A program made the translations under genes and the position numbers. Shown piece after piece: positions 51,452 to 61,319 of a DNA stretch of 64,000 nucleotides. Location: the NCBI RefSeq assembly GCF_006861655.1, contig NZ_SESI01000001.1, positions 1,004,328 through 1,068,327 of the forward strand, read 5' to 3'. Under the pieces are notes generated by a model, which saw only the letters and a list, made by a program, of their open reading frames with translations, did not search any database and had not been told where the DNA came from. This DNA comes from Halonotius roseus. GTDB taxonomy: Archaea; Halobacteriota; Halobacteria; Halobacteriales; Haloferacaceae. Position 1 is the first letter of the stretch. The number at the start of each line of letters is the position of its first letter.

Positions 51452-53848
51452 ATGTCCGATCGCCGACAACGAATCCAGCTGCTCCACGAGATCTCGCTGG
51501 CGATCAGCCCGGGAGAAACGCTGGCGGCGACCGCTGAGACCGCCCTCGAAGCGTACCTCCAGAAGCTGAACTGTACGGTCGGCGGCGTGTTCAGGCGACG
51601 GGAGGACGGCGGCTACGAGCAGATCATCGCCCGACCCGCGGCGGCGGTCGACGATCCGGTGTACGCCGCCGCGAGGAACCGCCTCACCGAGCGAGCCGGT
51701 GCCGATGGCGATAACGACGCACGCAAGTCGTTCCCGATCGTCGGCGAGGGTGGCGACGACGGCCACTACTATCTCTTCGAACTCCCCGATTTCGGCGCGT
51801 TGGTGCTCGGCACACACGGGGAGCCGTTTTCGGCGGCGATCATCGACGAACTCGAACCGCTCAACGAGAAGCTTGCGACCGCGTGTACGGCCAAGGCAGC
51901 CGAATCAACGCTCAGAAACGAGCGACGGCGGTTCGAGGCCCTGTTTACGACCATCCAGGAGCCGATGGTCACCGTCTCGGTCACCGACGGGACGGCAACG
52001 ATCACCCGCAGAAACGACGCCTTCGAAACCACCTTCGGCGACGCCACCTCGATGAGCGAGGGAAGCCGGTTCGAACCGACGATCCCGGCGGCACCGAGCG
52101 ACGCGGCGGCCGCAGACGAGATCGACACCCAACTTGCCGACGGCGAGCCGGTGACCACGGAGAGCAGCCGACAGACCGCGACCGGCACCGGCGACTTCCT
52201 GTTGCGGGCTGTCCCGGTGACGACCGCGACCGGCCAGGAGTGGTTCTTTCTGTACGTCGATATCACCGACGAGAAACGCCGCCGCCGGACGCTGGAGTCG
52301 CTGTACGAGGACGCACAGGCCGTGTTGACAAGCGAGGATCGACAGACCGCCTGCAAGCGGACGGTCGAAACGGCGACAGCGGTCATCAACGCCTCGGTCG
52401 CGGAGGTACACCTCTACGATCGGGCGACCGACACGCTCACCCCGGCAGCGACGACGGGCGCGGAGCCGGTGTTTGCGGCCGCCGGCGCGGAGGATGCGAC
52501 GCCGCTGTGGGAGGGTTACGGCGGAGATATCCGGCATTTCGACGCGCTGTCGACGGCCGATGTGTCGATCGCCCACAGCGGGATGGCGATCGAGAGCGTG
52601 CTGCTCTATCCGCTCGGCGACCACGGTGTGCTCATCCTTGGCGACGAACAGGCTGAGGCGTTCAACGAGACCGACCGACAGCTCGGTCGCCTGCTGACCA
52701 CACTCGGCACCATCGCGCTCACCCGCGCCCAGCGGATTCACAGTCTCGAAGCCGTCCAGGCGATCACACAGGAGGCCGTCACCGCCGACACGCGGTCGGC
52801 GATGGTCGATGCGGTGCTCGATCGACTGCCGACAGCCCTCAATTTCCCGATCACCGGGCTGTGGGAACACAACGCGGTCGCCGATCAGCTTGAACCGGTT
52901 GGAATGACCGAGCCGGCCTTTGATCTGTTCGACGCGCCGCCGACGTTCGGGCGCGGAGATGGGATCGCCTGGGAGGCGTTCAAACGCGGCGAAACGGAGC
53001 TCGTTTCGGATGTTGCCAGCCGGCCCGACGCCTACAACGCCGACAGCGTGATCCGGTCGGAGGTCATCGCCCCGATCGATGAGTTCGGCGTGCTGATGGC
53101 CGGCGCGGTGCGACCACAGAACCTCACCGACACCGATCGGAGTATCGTTGAGACGCTGACATCGAATCTCGCAACCGCGAACGAGCTCGTCGACAACCGG
53201 GAGGAGCTACAGCTGCTTGAGGCGGTGTTTGATCGGGTGCTCAGACACAATCTGCGAAACGATCTGACGGTCATCAAGGGGTATGCCAACGCTGTCGCCG
53301 AGAGCGGCGAGGCGTCGCCACACACAGCTGAGATCATCGAACACTGTAAGAATCTCGAACGGACGGCCACCAACGCGCGAACGATGCGCGAGGTTGTCCA
53401 GACCCGCGAGCAGCGACGAGCCATCGACATCACCACCGCCATCGAGGATGCGATCGAACTCGCACCCGACCCACCGGAAACTGTCACGATGACCACCGAT
53501 ATCGAGGCCACAACGGCGGTCATCGCCCACCCAAAGCTTCCAGTTGCGATCGCCCAGCTCATCGAGAACAGCGTGGAACACGGCGTCGATGACGACGGCG
53601 AGATCCGGGTGAGGGCTGTCGACGACGGCGACGACGTTGTGATCGCGGTCAGCGATGACGGCCCCGGCATCCCGGTGGCCGAACTCGCCGTCATCGACCA
53701 ACATGACGAGTCGGAACTCGAACACAGCAGCGGGGTTGGGCTCTGGCTGATCGATCGGATCGTCGACTACTCGGATGGTGTGCTCTCGTTTGACACCGAC
53801 AGCGGGACGACCGCGCGGATCACGCTCCGTGCCGCAGAGGAGAGATGA
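51452..53848 (+). CDS. soluble multi-sensor histidine kinase
   Basis: 798 residues, no membrane segments. Order: sensor domain (about 1-140), PAS-like segment (about 150-275; FEALFTTIQEPMVTVSV), two GAF-like domains (about 280-420 and 430-575), then the kinase core: H-box VLRHNLRNDLTVIKGYAN (His near 598), N-box AQLIENSVEHGV, G-boxes DDGPGIPVAE and SSGVGLWLIDRIV. No response regulator gene is adjacent. Probably works with the FIST protein encoded just upstream. Confidence 0.9.
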   Translation: MSDRRQRIQLLHEISLAISPGETLAATAETALEAYLQKLNCTVGGVFRRREDGGYEQIIARPAAAVDDPVYAAARNRLTERAGADGDNDARKSFPIVGEGGDDGHYYLFELPDFGALVLGTHGEPFSAAIIDELEPLNEKLATACTAKAAESTLRNERRRFEALFTTIQEPMVTVSVTDGTATITRRNDAFETTFGDATSMSEGSRFEPTIPAAPSDAAAADEIDTQLADGEPVTTESSRQTATGTGDFLLRAVPVTTATGQEWFFLYVDITDEKRRRRTLESLYEDAQAVLTSEDRQTACKRTVETATAVINASVAEVHLYDRATDTLTPAATTGAEPVFAAAGAEDATPLWEGYGGDIRHFDALSTADVSIAHSGMAIESVLLYPLGDHGVLILGDEQAEAFNETDRQLGRLLTTLGTIALTRAQRIHSLEAVQAITQEAVTADTRSAMVDAVLDRLPTALNFPITGLWEHNAVADQLEPVGMTEPAFDLFDAPPTFGRGDGIAWEAFKRGETELVSDVASRPDAYNADSVIRSEVIAPIDEFGVLMAGAVRPQNLTDTDRSIVETLTSNLATANELVDNREELQLLEAVFDRVLRHNLRNDLTVIKGYANAVAESGEASPHTAEIIEHCKNLERTATNARTMREVVQTREQRRAIDITTAIEDAIELAPDPPETVTMTTDIEATTAVIAHPKLPVAIAQLIENSVEHGVDDDGEIRVRAVDDGDDVVIAVSDDGPGIPVAELAVIDQHDESELEHSSGVGLWLIDRIVDYSDGVLSFDTDSGTTARITLRAAEER

Positions 53849-53872
53849 ATCGACCGAGGGCGGTGAGATCGG

Positions 53873-53883
53873 AATCTTTTACT
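53873..53883 (+). promoter_or_regulatory. TATA box of tRNA-Ser
   Basis: AATCTTTTACT lies about 26-30 bp before the tRNA 5' end, the only promoter-like sequence between the kinase stop and the tRNA. Confidence 0.55.
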
Positions 53884-53908
53884 TGCGGCGTCGGCGATGG
53901 AGAAACGA

Positions 53909-53993
53909 GCCGAGGTAGCCTAGCCTGGCCAAGGCGGTAGATTCGAAATCTACTGTCCATTCGGACTCGGGAGTTCAAATCTCCCCCTCGGCG
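53909..53993 (+). tRNA. tRNA-Ser (anticodon CGA)
   Basis: Long-variable-arm tRNA: acceptor GCCGAGG/CCTCGGC, anticodon stem GTAGA/TCTAC around TTCGAAA, variable arm TGTCCATTCGGACT, T-loop TTCAAAT, discriminator G; CCA not encoded. 85 bases. Confidence 0.93.
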
Positions 53994-54011
53994 TTCTACC
54001 GCGAGCAACAC

Positions 54012-54037
54012 GCCGAGAGCCCTCTGTGGCTCTCGGC
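54012..54037 (+). terminator. strong hairpin after tRNA-Ser
   Basis: GCCGAGAGCC-CTCTGT-GGCTCTCGGC, a perfect 10-bp stem starting 19 bases past the tRNA. It may end or process the tRNA transcript; no T run follows. Confidence 0.5.
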
Positions 54038-54061
54038 CCCCGCAAGCGGTTGTAGGAGAGT

Positions 54062-54130
54062 CGGGAGTTTGAACGAGGGAGTGAAGCGACCAGCGGGAGC
54101 GAAACGACCGTAGTTCAAATCTCTCCCTGA
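54062..54130 (+). repeat. partial copies of the tRNA T-arm downstream of tRNA-Ser
   Basis: AGTTCAAATCTC of the tRNA (53972-53983) recurs at 54112-54123, and an inverted near-copy GAGTTTGAAC is at 54065-54074, enclosing GAGCGAAACGACC-like sequence. Looks like an att-type remnant or a decayed duplicated tRNA end. Confidence 0.5.
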
Positions 54131-54140
54131 GAGGCCAGCG

Positions 54141-54357
54141 GTGTTCAATCCGGTCAGGCAAGCAGGTGGGTCGACCGGCTGACCAACCGCTATTCCTGGC
54201 GGACTGAAAGGGCGAGATGCGCTCGACGAACCCGGACGATGTAAGCACTGCAGGAGCGAGCGAAGCGAGCGACGAAGCGCGCAGCGAGTCCTGGGAGTCG
54301 AGCGCGTCGAGGGCTTTCTATACCTGCCCCTCACAGACTGTTTCTCTGAACACTACC
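54141..54357 (+). mobile_element. MITE-like structured element
   Basis: Ends GTGTTCA (54141-54147) and TGAACACTACC (54347-54357); no clear target duplication. One unit from ACTGAAAGGGC to GGGCTTTC (about 54202-54319) closed by GATGCGCTCGAC/GTCGAGCGCGTC, 12 bp with one T-G pair. Sits behind tRNA-Ser. Confidence 0.78.
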
Positions 54358-54388
54358 CGGCGATCATATTACTACATCGCCAACCGAA

Positions 54389-54709
54389 TTACTCGGAAAA
54401 CTGCTCAGCCAACCCCTGTTGCTGACTAGTATCGCCGCCGCGGAGTCGGCGTCGTCGCTTGTCGAAGGCGCGCTCCAATTCGCCGCGCGTATTCCGCGAG
54501 ACAAGGTACGCATCGACCGCCGAGGTGTCCTGTGGGTGAGCGGACTGAATCCAGACGTGATCCCGCCCACCGCCGGTTAGCTCATCGGCCCACCCCTCGG
54601 CGGCGTCCCGATCCGCAAAGCGGTGGGTCGTCCCGTCGGTGTTGATCGTCCGGCCCACCTCGGGATTTCGCTTGCGCGCGGAGGGTTTGATTTCGACGAC
54701 GTACGCCAC
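54389..54709 (-). CDS. conserved small basic haloarchaeal protein
   Basis: 106 residues from a GTG start: begins AYVVEIKPSARKRNPEVGRT, then FADRDAAEGWADELTGGG and VDAYLVSRNTRGELERAF, and ends in a basic RRRRLRGG and Gln-rich tail. I recall a haloarchaeal family of this form but no function. Positioned between two copies of the structured element. Confidence 0.7.
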   Translation of the reverse strand: MAYVVEIKPSARKRNPEVGRTINTDGTTHRFADRDAAEGWADELTGGGRDHVWIQSAHPQDTSAVDAYLVSRNTRGELERAFDKRRRRLRGGDTSQQQGLAEQFSE

Positions 54710-54775
54710 AGCGACGTTTCAGCGGCATCGCTCTTAGACGTACGGGTTCGAATAAGGAGATGAGTCCGAGAAAGA

Positions 54776-54926
54776 GACGTAGAAAGCCCTCGGCTCTCTC
54801 GGCTCCCGCGGCTCGCTGCGCGCTTCGTCGCTCGCTTCGCTCGCTCCTGCAGTGCTTGCGTCGCCGGGGTTCGCCGGGAGAGCCTCGCCCTTTCAGTCCG
54901 CCAGGGCTTCGGTTGATCGGTCAGTC
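54776..54926 (-). mobile_element. truncated structured element (reverse orientation)
   Basis: Read on the minus strand, one unit ACTGAAAGGGC...GGGCTTTC (54782-54897) with stem GGCTCTCCCGGC/GCCGAGAGAGCC (one mismatch) and a short left arm CTGACCGATCAACCG. No terminal inverted repeats are seen, so it is a decayed copy. Confidence 0.72.
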
Positions 54927-54973
54927 GTCGATAATCCCCGATTCGTATTTACTCCGAAAAAGACAGAGACGTC

Positions 54974-56527
<1,554 letters not shown>

Positions 56528-56540
56528 GGATAAATACCAT

Positions 56541-56612
56541 TCACCGGGCGATTTCACGGCCAGCCGGGTTGCCCCGACTTCCTCTATCCTCGTTGGAGTC
56601 TGCGTGCTCCAT
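56541..56612 (-). CDS. putative 23-residue leader ORF of cimA
   Basis: From ATG 56612, begins MEHADSNEDRGS and ends RGNPAGREIAR, stop 13 bases before the cimA GTG. A TATA-like CTTTATTT (minus strand, about 56641-56648) predicts a transcript starting near 56618, so this ORF would be almost leaderless. It contains no Leu and a single Ile, unlike classical attenuator peptides. Confidence 0.4.
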   Translation of the reverse strand: MEHADSNEDRGSRGNPAGREIAR

Positions 56613-56657
56613 TGTGCATAGTTCTTCACACATACAGGGAAATAAAGCTGCCGTCTC

Positions 56658-57013
56658 CGTCGCAGAGTACTGTTCAGAGTAGTGCGATTGGATTGAGAAC
56701 ATCTTGAAAGCCCCCGGCGGCTCGGCTCCCGGGACTCGCTGCGCTCCTCGTCGTTCGCGTCGCTCACTCCTGCGGTGCTTACGTCGGCCGGGTTCGCCGA
56801 CCCGCCGGCCCCTTTCAGTCCCACCCGACGGCAGCTGCTTGGCCTGGGATGCGGGCGGGACTGAAAGGGGCGACTCGCTGGCGGAAGGCGGGCGACGCAA
56901 GCACTGCAGGGCCGCAGGCCCGAAGCGCGCAGCGAGCCCCCCGACGCCAGCGAGTCGGGGCTTTCGAGGTGGTTTCAGTTTCCCCAGCTTATCTGAACAC
57001 GACTGCGTCGCAG
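56658..57013 (+). mobile_element. composite structured element with 8-bp flanking repeats
   Basis: Element 56666-57005, flanked by CGTCGCAG on both sides (56658-56665 and 57006-57013). Ends AGTACTGTTCAGAG and CTTATCTGAACACGACTG. Contains two opposed units: reverse (about 56705-56821; stem CCGGCGGGTCGGC/GCCGAGCCGCCGG, one mismatch) and forward (about 56869-56966; perfect 13-bp stem CGACTCGCTGGCG/CGCCAGCGAGTCG with inner hairpin GGGCC-GCA-GGCCC). Lies between cimA's promoter and the DUF192 gene. Confidence 0.85.
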
Positions 57014-57039
57014 TGGGCATACGAGCACACAGCGACCGA

Positions 57040-57393
57040 TTACTCGACGAGCGCGACCCGATCACCAACTGCGACTTCGTCGGCCGCCCCAGCCGGCAAC
57101 TCGATCAGCGTGTCCGCCGCCGCCCGACCGAGCCCGATCCACGGCTTCAGCCGCTTTTTCGCCACGACCTCGTTGTCAACGAGCCACAGCGCGTCGATAG
57201 CGAAGGGGACGAACAGCATGTGGACATCCCGCTTCGCATCGCTGTCGAACTGAAAGACGAGGGCCGCGTCGTCGGCTAGCGACCGCCGGAACATCAGCCC
57301 GCGGGCCTGTGCGAGAAACGAATCCGCGATGTCGATGTCGCTGGCGATCTCCCGTCTGCCACCGCCCGATTCCGGCCAGTGAGCGAGTTGCAC
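57040..57393 (-). CDS. DUF192 family protein
   Basis: 117 residues from a GTG start. Typical DUF192 pattern: ADSFLAQARGLMFRRSLADD, VHMLFVPFAIDALWLVDNEV, and an end VAVGDRVAL. Small beta-barrel family of unknown biochemical role, often secreted in bacteria; no signal peptide here. Divergent from the HNH gene (50 bases apart). Confidence 0.87.
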   Translation of the reverse strand: MQLAHWPESGGGRREIASDIDIADSFLAQARGLMFRRSLADDAALVFQFDSDAKRDVHMLFVPFAIDALWLVDNEVVAKKRLKPWIGLGRAAADTLIELPAGAADEVAVGDRVALVE

Positions 57394-57443
57394 ACAGGGG
57401 GGTCGGCCGGGCGATATTTAGCTCTGGGGGGCCGACGGCCGCC

Positions 57444-57977
57444 ATGGAGGAGACGCCCGAGGGCACGCCCGTCGGCGTTGACGACCCCTACGAAGTTGCG
57501 GGGCTCTGCGACCACCTCACCGACGACGGTCGGTGTCGGTTCGCCCTCGATCACGCCGGCGTCGATCCCGAGTTCGCCGAGGAGCGGGCGGCCGACGACT
57601 ACGCCTGCCACGTCGGCGAGACGGGCGACTGGCGGGCCTGCCCACACTACCGCTGGACGACCACGGGCGACGCGTGTCGGCGATGCGGCCTCGAAGAGGT
57701 GCGGCTCGCTCACGACGAGAGCCGCCCGCTGATCGAGGAACACCACCTCTCCTACGGCGAGGGCGACAGCGACGCTCCCGGCGACACCGACGAGCCGCGC
57801 CACGAACTCACGGTCGCGCTGTGTCGCTGGTGTCACGCCAAAGTCCACCAGTCGTTCGCCCGCATCGACGACGACGTTGATCCCGATCCCGACGCGGTCG
57901 CCGAACGCGAACAGCGCGTTGCCGCCGAGACACGGGAGTTCGGCTTCCAGTCCGCACGGGATCGCCGCGAGGAGTGA
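57444..57977 (+). CDS. HNH-like zinc protein (DUF7097-type)
   Basis: 177 residues. The C-terminal half has an HNH-type arrangement: EEHHLSYGE, then LCRWCHAKVHQ, with a further CRRCG pair and several N-terminal Cys/His (LCDHLTDDGRCRF; YACHVGETGDWRACPHY). HNH proteins are nucleases, but this family is conserved in haloarchaea outside restriction loci, so activity is unproven. Confidence 0.75.
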   Translation: MEETPEGTPVGVDDPYEVAGLCDHLTDDGRCRFALDHAGVDPEFAEERAADDYACHVGETGDWRACPHYRWTTTGDACRRCGLEEVRLAHDESRPLIEEHHLSYGEGDSDAPGDTDEPRHELTVALCRWCHAKVHQSFARIDDDVDPDPDAVAEREQRVAAETREFGFQSARDRREE

Positions 57978-58020
57978 CCAGCCGCCAAACCTCTATGCCC
58001 GTGCCGGCCCTCTCAGCGGT

Positions 58021-58446
58021 ATGACCGCGGCTCTCGGGCACGTTCACCTCGTCGTCAGCGATCTCGACCGGGCGATCTCGTTTTATACCGACCTGCTCGC
58101 GCTGTCGGTCACCGAGCGACAGGCCAACTACGCCTTCCTCTCGTTTGGCGACCGGCACCACGACCTCGCGCTGCAGGCCCGCCCCGACGCGTCGTCGCCG
58201 CCGCCGAACAGCCGCGGGCTCTACCACGTCGCTTTCGAACTCGACACGCCGGATGAGCTTCGGGAGTGTTACGAATGGCTACAGGATCAAGCAATCAGCG
58301 TCCAGCCGGTCGATCACGGGATCAGCAAATCGCTGTACTTCGACGATCCCGACGGCAACGGCGTCGAATGCTACGTCGATACCCGCGAAGACGACGGCGA
58401 ACAGTGGATCGGCCACAACACGCGGTTCGATCCGCTGGCGTTGTAG
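58021..58446 (+). CDS. VOC/glyoxalase superfamily protein
   Basis: 141 residues from ATG 58021. Two beta-alpha-beta-beta-beta halves: GHVHLVVSDLDRAISFYTDL and GLYHVAFELDTPDELRE, ending DPDGNGVECYVDTRED. The His, His and Glu positions of a metal site are present. Could be a dioxygenase or glyoxalase; substrate not readable. 44 bases after the HNH gene, probably co-transcribed. Confidence 0.87.
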   Translation: MTAALGHVHLVVSDLDRAISFYTDLLALSVTERQANYAFLSFGDRHHDLALQARPDASSPPPNSRGLYHVAFELDTPDELRECYEWLQDQAISVQPVDHGISKSLYFDDPDGNGVECYVDTREDDGEQWIGHNTRFDPLAL

Positions 58447-58775
58447 CCGGCAGCGCGATCACACTCGCGTCAGCCGCGTAGCCGCAACGATAGCGACGGT
58501 GACGGCCGGACATCTAACGGCCTCGGACGCCACATGGTTGGCATCTGTCGTTCCATCCCTCTGTACCTCGTCTGCATCTGGATGAATTTGTGATTAGATC
58601 CGATTAAAATTTTATTATGGCTAAAAATAGGCCGATAGTGCTGTTTATGGATTCTATTTAAGGATATATTGATGTGATTGTCCAAAGAATTTTATGAGTC
58701 CCCGCGACGTAGTACAGTATGTGACTGCGTCGCACGGAAGACTCGAAAAACCGGTCGTGAGAGCCGACCATTCCA

Positions 58776-59876
58776 ATGACATCCAACGCACCACTCAAGC
58801 GGAGTATCGAGGTCGAATACTGGGTCGTCGACGACGAGGGGTATCTCACCCAACCGGGCTCGCTGATCGATCTTCCGGGTGCTGAACGTGAGTTCGTCGA
58901 GCCGATGCTCGAACTCAAGACGACGCCCTGTCAATCGACCGCAGAGCTCCGCGAGGAACTGTTCGATCGGATCAGAGCCGCCGTTGAGCGCGGCGACGAC
59001 CTCGGCAAGCAACTCGTTCCGCTGGCGACGCCGCTGAACCACAAGGAGATCCGGGAGATCCCCTGTGACCGAACGCGGATCCAAAACGAGGTCGTCGGCG
59101 ATGACTTCCAGTACGTCCGCCACTGTGCCGGCACCCATATCCACATCGAACAGCAGCCCGGCCGGGCGGTCGACCAACTCAACACGCTGATCGCGCTCGA
59201 TCCGGCGTTGGCGTTGGTCAACTCGGCGCGACATTTCCGGGGGGAAGCGATGGCTCCGGGCGCGCGCTCGAAATGTTACCGATGGCTCGCCTACGATGAC
59301 CTCCAAGATCAGGGTGAACTGTGGCCCTACGTCGATGACCGCGCGGATTGGACTCACCGTCTACAGACGTGTTACGACCGATTCCGCGAACAAGCCATCG
59401 ACACCGGCATCGACGAACCGACCTTTGAGTCGTGTTTTGATCCCGAAAGCGCGGTGTGGACGCCGGTACAGCTCCGCGAAGAATTTGGCACCGTCGAGTG
59501 GCGGTCGCCGGATACGACGCTGCCGAGCCGAACCGTCGCCTTGGCCGACACCCTCGCCAGAGTCGCTGGTGAGCTGGATGGCCGCCCTGTCGACATCGGC
59601 GGCGATACCCCCCGCGTCGACGATGATCGGATCGTCCTCCCGGAGTTCGAGACCGTCAGAGAGTACGTTGACACCGCGATCCAAGACGGGCTGACCGAGT
59701 CGCTGGCGACATATCTCTCGCGGATGGGATTCGATCCGGACGCCTTCGACCCGATCGCAGACAGCTTCGAGCACGAGGGCCCGATAGATCACGAAACGGC
59801 TCGCCAGCTCCGACTGGAGTACGCGACGCGCCTCCGCGAGGATGTCCGGCAGTCGCCGGCGATGACGGCCGATTAG
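58776..59876 (+). CDS. glutamate--cysteine ligase family protein (GCS2)
   Basis: 366 residues. GCS2-type ATP-dependent carboxylate-amine ligase: SIEVEYWVVDDEGYL at the start, MLELKTTPCQS, HCAGTHIHIEQQ, and EWRSPDTTLPSRT near the middle. Haloarchaea make gamma-glutamylcysteine as their main thiol, and this or a paralogue would make it. The predicted promoter (CTATTTAAGG at 58654-58663) implies an about 85-nt leader containing an out-of-frame ORF from ATG 58694 that overlaps this start. Confidence 0.82.
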   Translation: MTSNAPLKRSIEVEYWVVDDEGYLTQPGSLIDLPGAEREFVEPMLELKTTPCQSTAELREELFDRIRAAVERGDDLGKQLVPLATPLNHKEIREIPCDRTRIQNEVVGDDFQYVRHCAGTHIHIEQQPGRAVDQLNTLIALDPALALVNSARHFRGEAMAPGARSKCYRWLAYDDLQDQGELWPYVDDRADWTHRLQTCYDRFREQAIDTGIDEPTFESCFDPESAVWTPVQLREEFGTVEWRSPDTTLPSRTVALADTLARVAGELDGRPVDIGGDTPRVDDDRIVLPEFETVREYVDTAIQDGLTESLATYLSRMGFDPDAFDPIADSFEHEGPIDHETARQLRLEYATRLREDVRQSPAMTAD

Positions 59877-59963
59877 TGGCTCGCTTGGGATGAAACCAAA
59901 CAGACGGCAAGAAAACCGGATCGATCCAACAGCTTTTCATCCCGGTATGTGCGAGAAGGGTGC

Positions 59964-60668
59964 ATGACTCGGCCGAAGCTCGCGCTCCTGAACGCAGCAC
60001 ACGCGGCCGACGACACCGAGCGCAACTTCGTCCGCGAACTCGACGCTGACGTAACGGAGTTTCGCTGTCCAGAGGGCGAACTCCCCGATGACTTCGCTTT
60101 TGATGGCTTTGTCGTCACCGGCTCCAGCGCGTCAGTCTACTGGGACAAAGAGTGGATCGGCCGGCTCAAAACGTGGGTCGGCGGCGCGGTCGAGGCCGGC
60201 CTCCCCGCCCTCGGCGTCTGTTACGGCCACCAACTGCTGGCCGACGTGCTCGGCGGCCGCGTCGAGGATATGGGCGAGTACGAGATCGGCTACCGCACCG
60301 TCGAACACGACGGCGACAACCGCCTGCTGGCCGGGATCGACGAGTCGATGACCGTTTTCACCACACATTCGGATCGTGTTTCCGAGCCGCCGCCGGGCGC
60401 GACAGTGTTTGCCCAAAACGAGTACGGCATCCACGGCTTCCGGAAAGGTCGCGCCATCGGCGTGCAGTTCCACCCCGAGTACGACATGCAGACCGCCGAA
60501 ACCGTGACCGCCGGCAAGGACGATCAGCTCTCGGAGGAGCGAATAGCGGGGGTGCTCGACGGCATCACCGAATCGAACTACGAAGCGGCCTGTGAGGCCA
60601 AACAGCTGTTCGATAATTTTCTCGACTTCGTCGCCGAAGTCCGCGGCGACCGTATTGCCGCCGACTGA
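59964..60668 (+). CDS. type 1 glutamine amidotransferase (GuaA-like)
   Basis: 234 residues from ATG 59964. Nucleophile elbow GVCYGHQLLADVLGG (Cys near residue 88) and GVQFHPEYDM (His-Glu near residue 173). Resembles GMP-synthase-like amidotransferases of unknown substrate that occur singly in many archaea. Lies 93 bases before guaAa, a second protein of the class. Confidence 0.85.
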   Translation: MTRPKLALLNAAHAADDTERNFVRELDADVTEFRCPEGELPDDFAFDGFVVTGSSASVYWDKEWIGRLKTWVGGAVEAGLPALGVCYGHQLLADVLGGRVEDMGEYEIGYRTVEHDGDNRLLAGIDESMTVFTTHSDRVSEPPPGATVFAQNEYGIHGFRKGRAIGVQFHPEYDMQTAETVTAGKDDQLSEERIAGVLDGITESNYEAACEAKQLFDNFLDFVAEVRGDRIAAD

Positions 60669-60761
60669 GAGATGACCGCCGTGCTGCTGGGTCGCTGACC
60701 AAACATCCAGTCCGCGATCGGGTTTCGGTTTCCTTTTGAGCCCCAGCAGCAAAACACAGCC

Positions 60762-61319
60762 ATGACTCGCATTGCGGTTATCGATAACCACGGGCAGTTT
60801 ACCCATCTGGAGCAGCGCGCGCTCCGCGATATCGGTGTCGACGCCGACCTCGTCGACAACGATGTCGACCCTGAAGAGGTCGAGGCCGACGGCTTCGTCC
60901 TCTCCGGCGGCCCCGACATGGATCGCGCGGGCCGGTCGGCGGAGTACCTCGACCGCGACGTGCCCGTTCTCGGTATCTGTCTCGGGATGCAACTCATCGC
61001 AAAAGAGCTCGGCGGCAGCGTCGGCGGCGGCGAGTACGGCGGGTACGCCGACGTGACCGTCGAGATCACCGACGACGACGACCCGCTGATCGGTTCGCTC
61101 GCACCCGAAACCCGTGTCTGGGCGAGTCATGCCGACGAAGTGAAAGACCTCCCTGATGGCTTCAGCCGCACGGGCACCTCCGACGTGTGTGGGATCGAAG
61201 CCATGAGCAACACCGACCGCGACCTCTACGGCGTCCAGTGGCATCCCGAGGTTATCCATACTGAACGCGGTGAGGAGGTCTTCGAGAACTTCCGAGATAT
61301 CTGCGAGGGGTCGAGCTAA
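60762..61319 (+). CDS. guaAa: GMP synthase glutamine amidotransferase subunit A
   Basis: 185 residues. Archaeal GMP synthase is split; this is the glutaminase, supplying ammonia to the ATP-pyrophosphatase subunit encoded elsewhere. Cys in GICLGMQLIAKELGG near residue 77, His-Glu in GVQWHPEVIHTERG near residue 164. Stop overlaps the convergent hyuB stop. Confidence 0.92.
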   Translation: MTRIAVIDNHGQFTHLEQRALRDIGVDADLVDNDVDPEEVEADGFVLSGGPDMDRAGRSAEYLDRDVPVLGICLGMQLIAKELGGSVGGGEYGGYADVTVEITDDDDPLIGSLAPETRVWASHADEVKDLPDGFSRTGTSDVCGIEAMSNTDRDLYGVQWHPEVIHTERGEEVFENFRDICEGSS

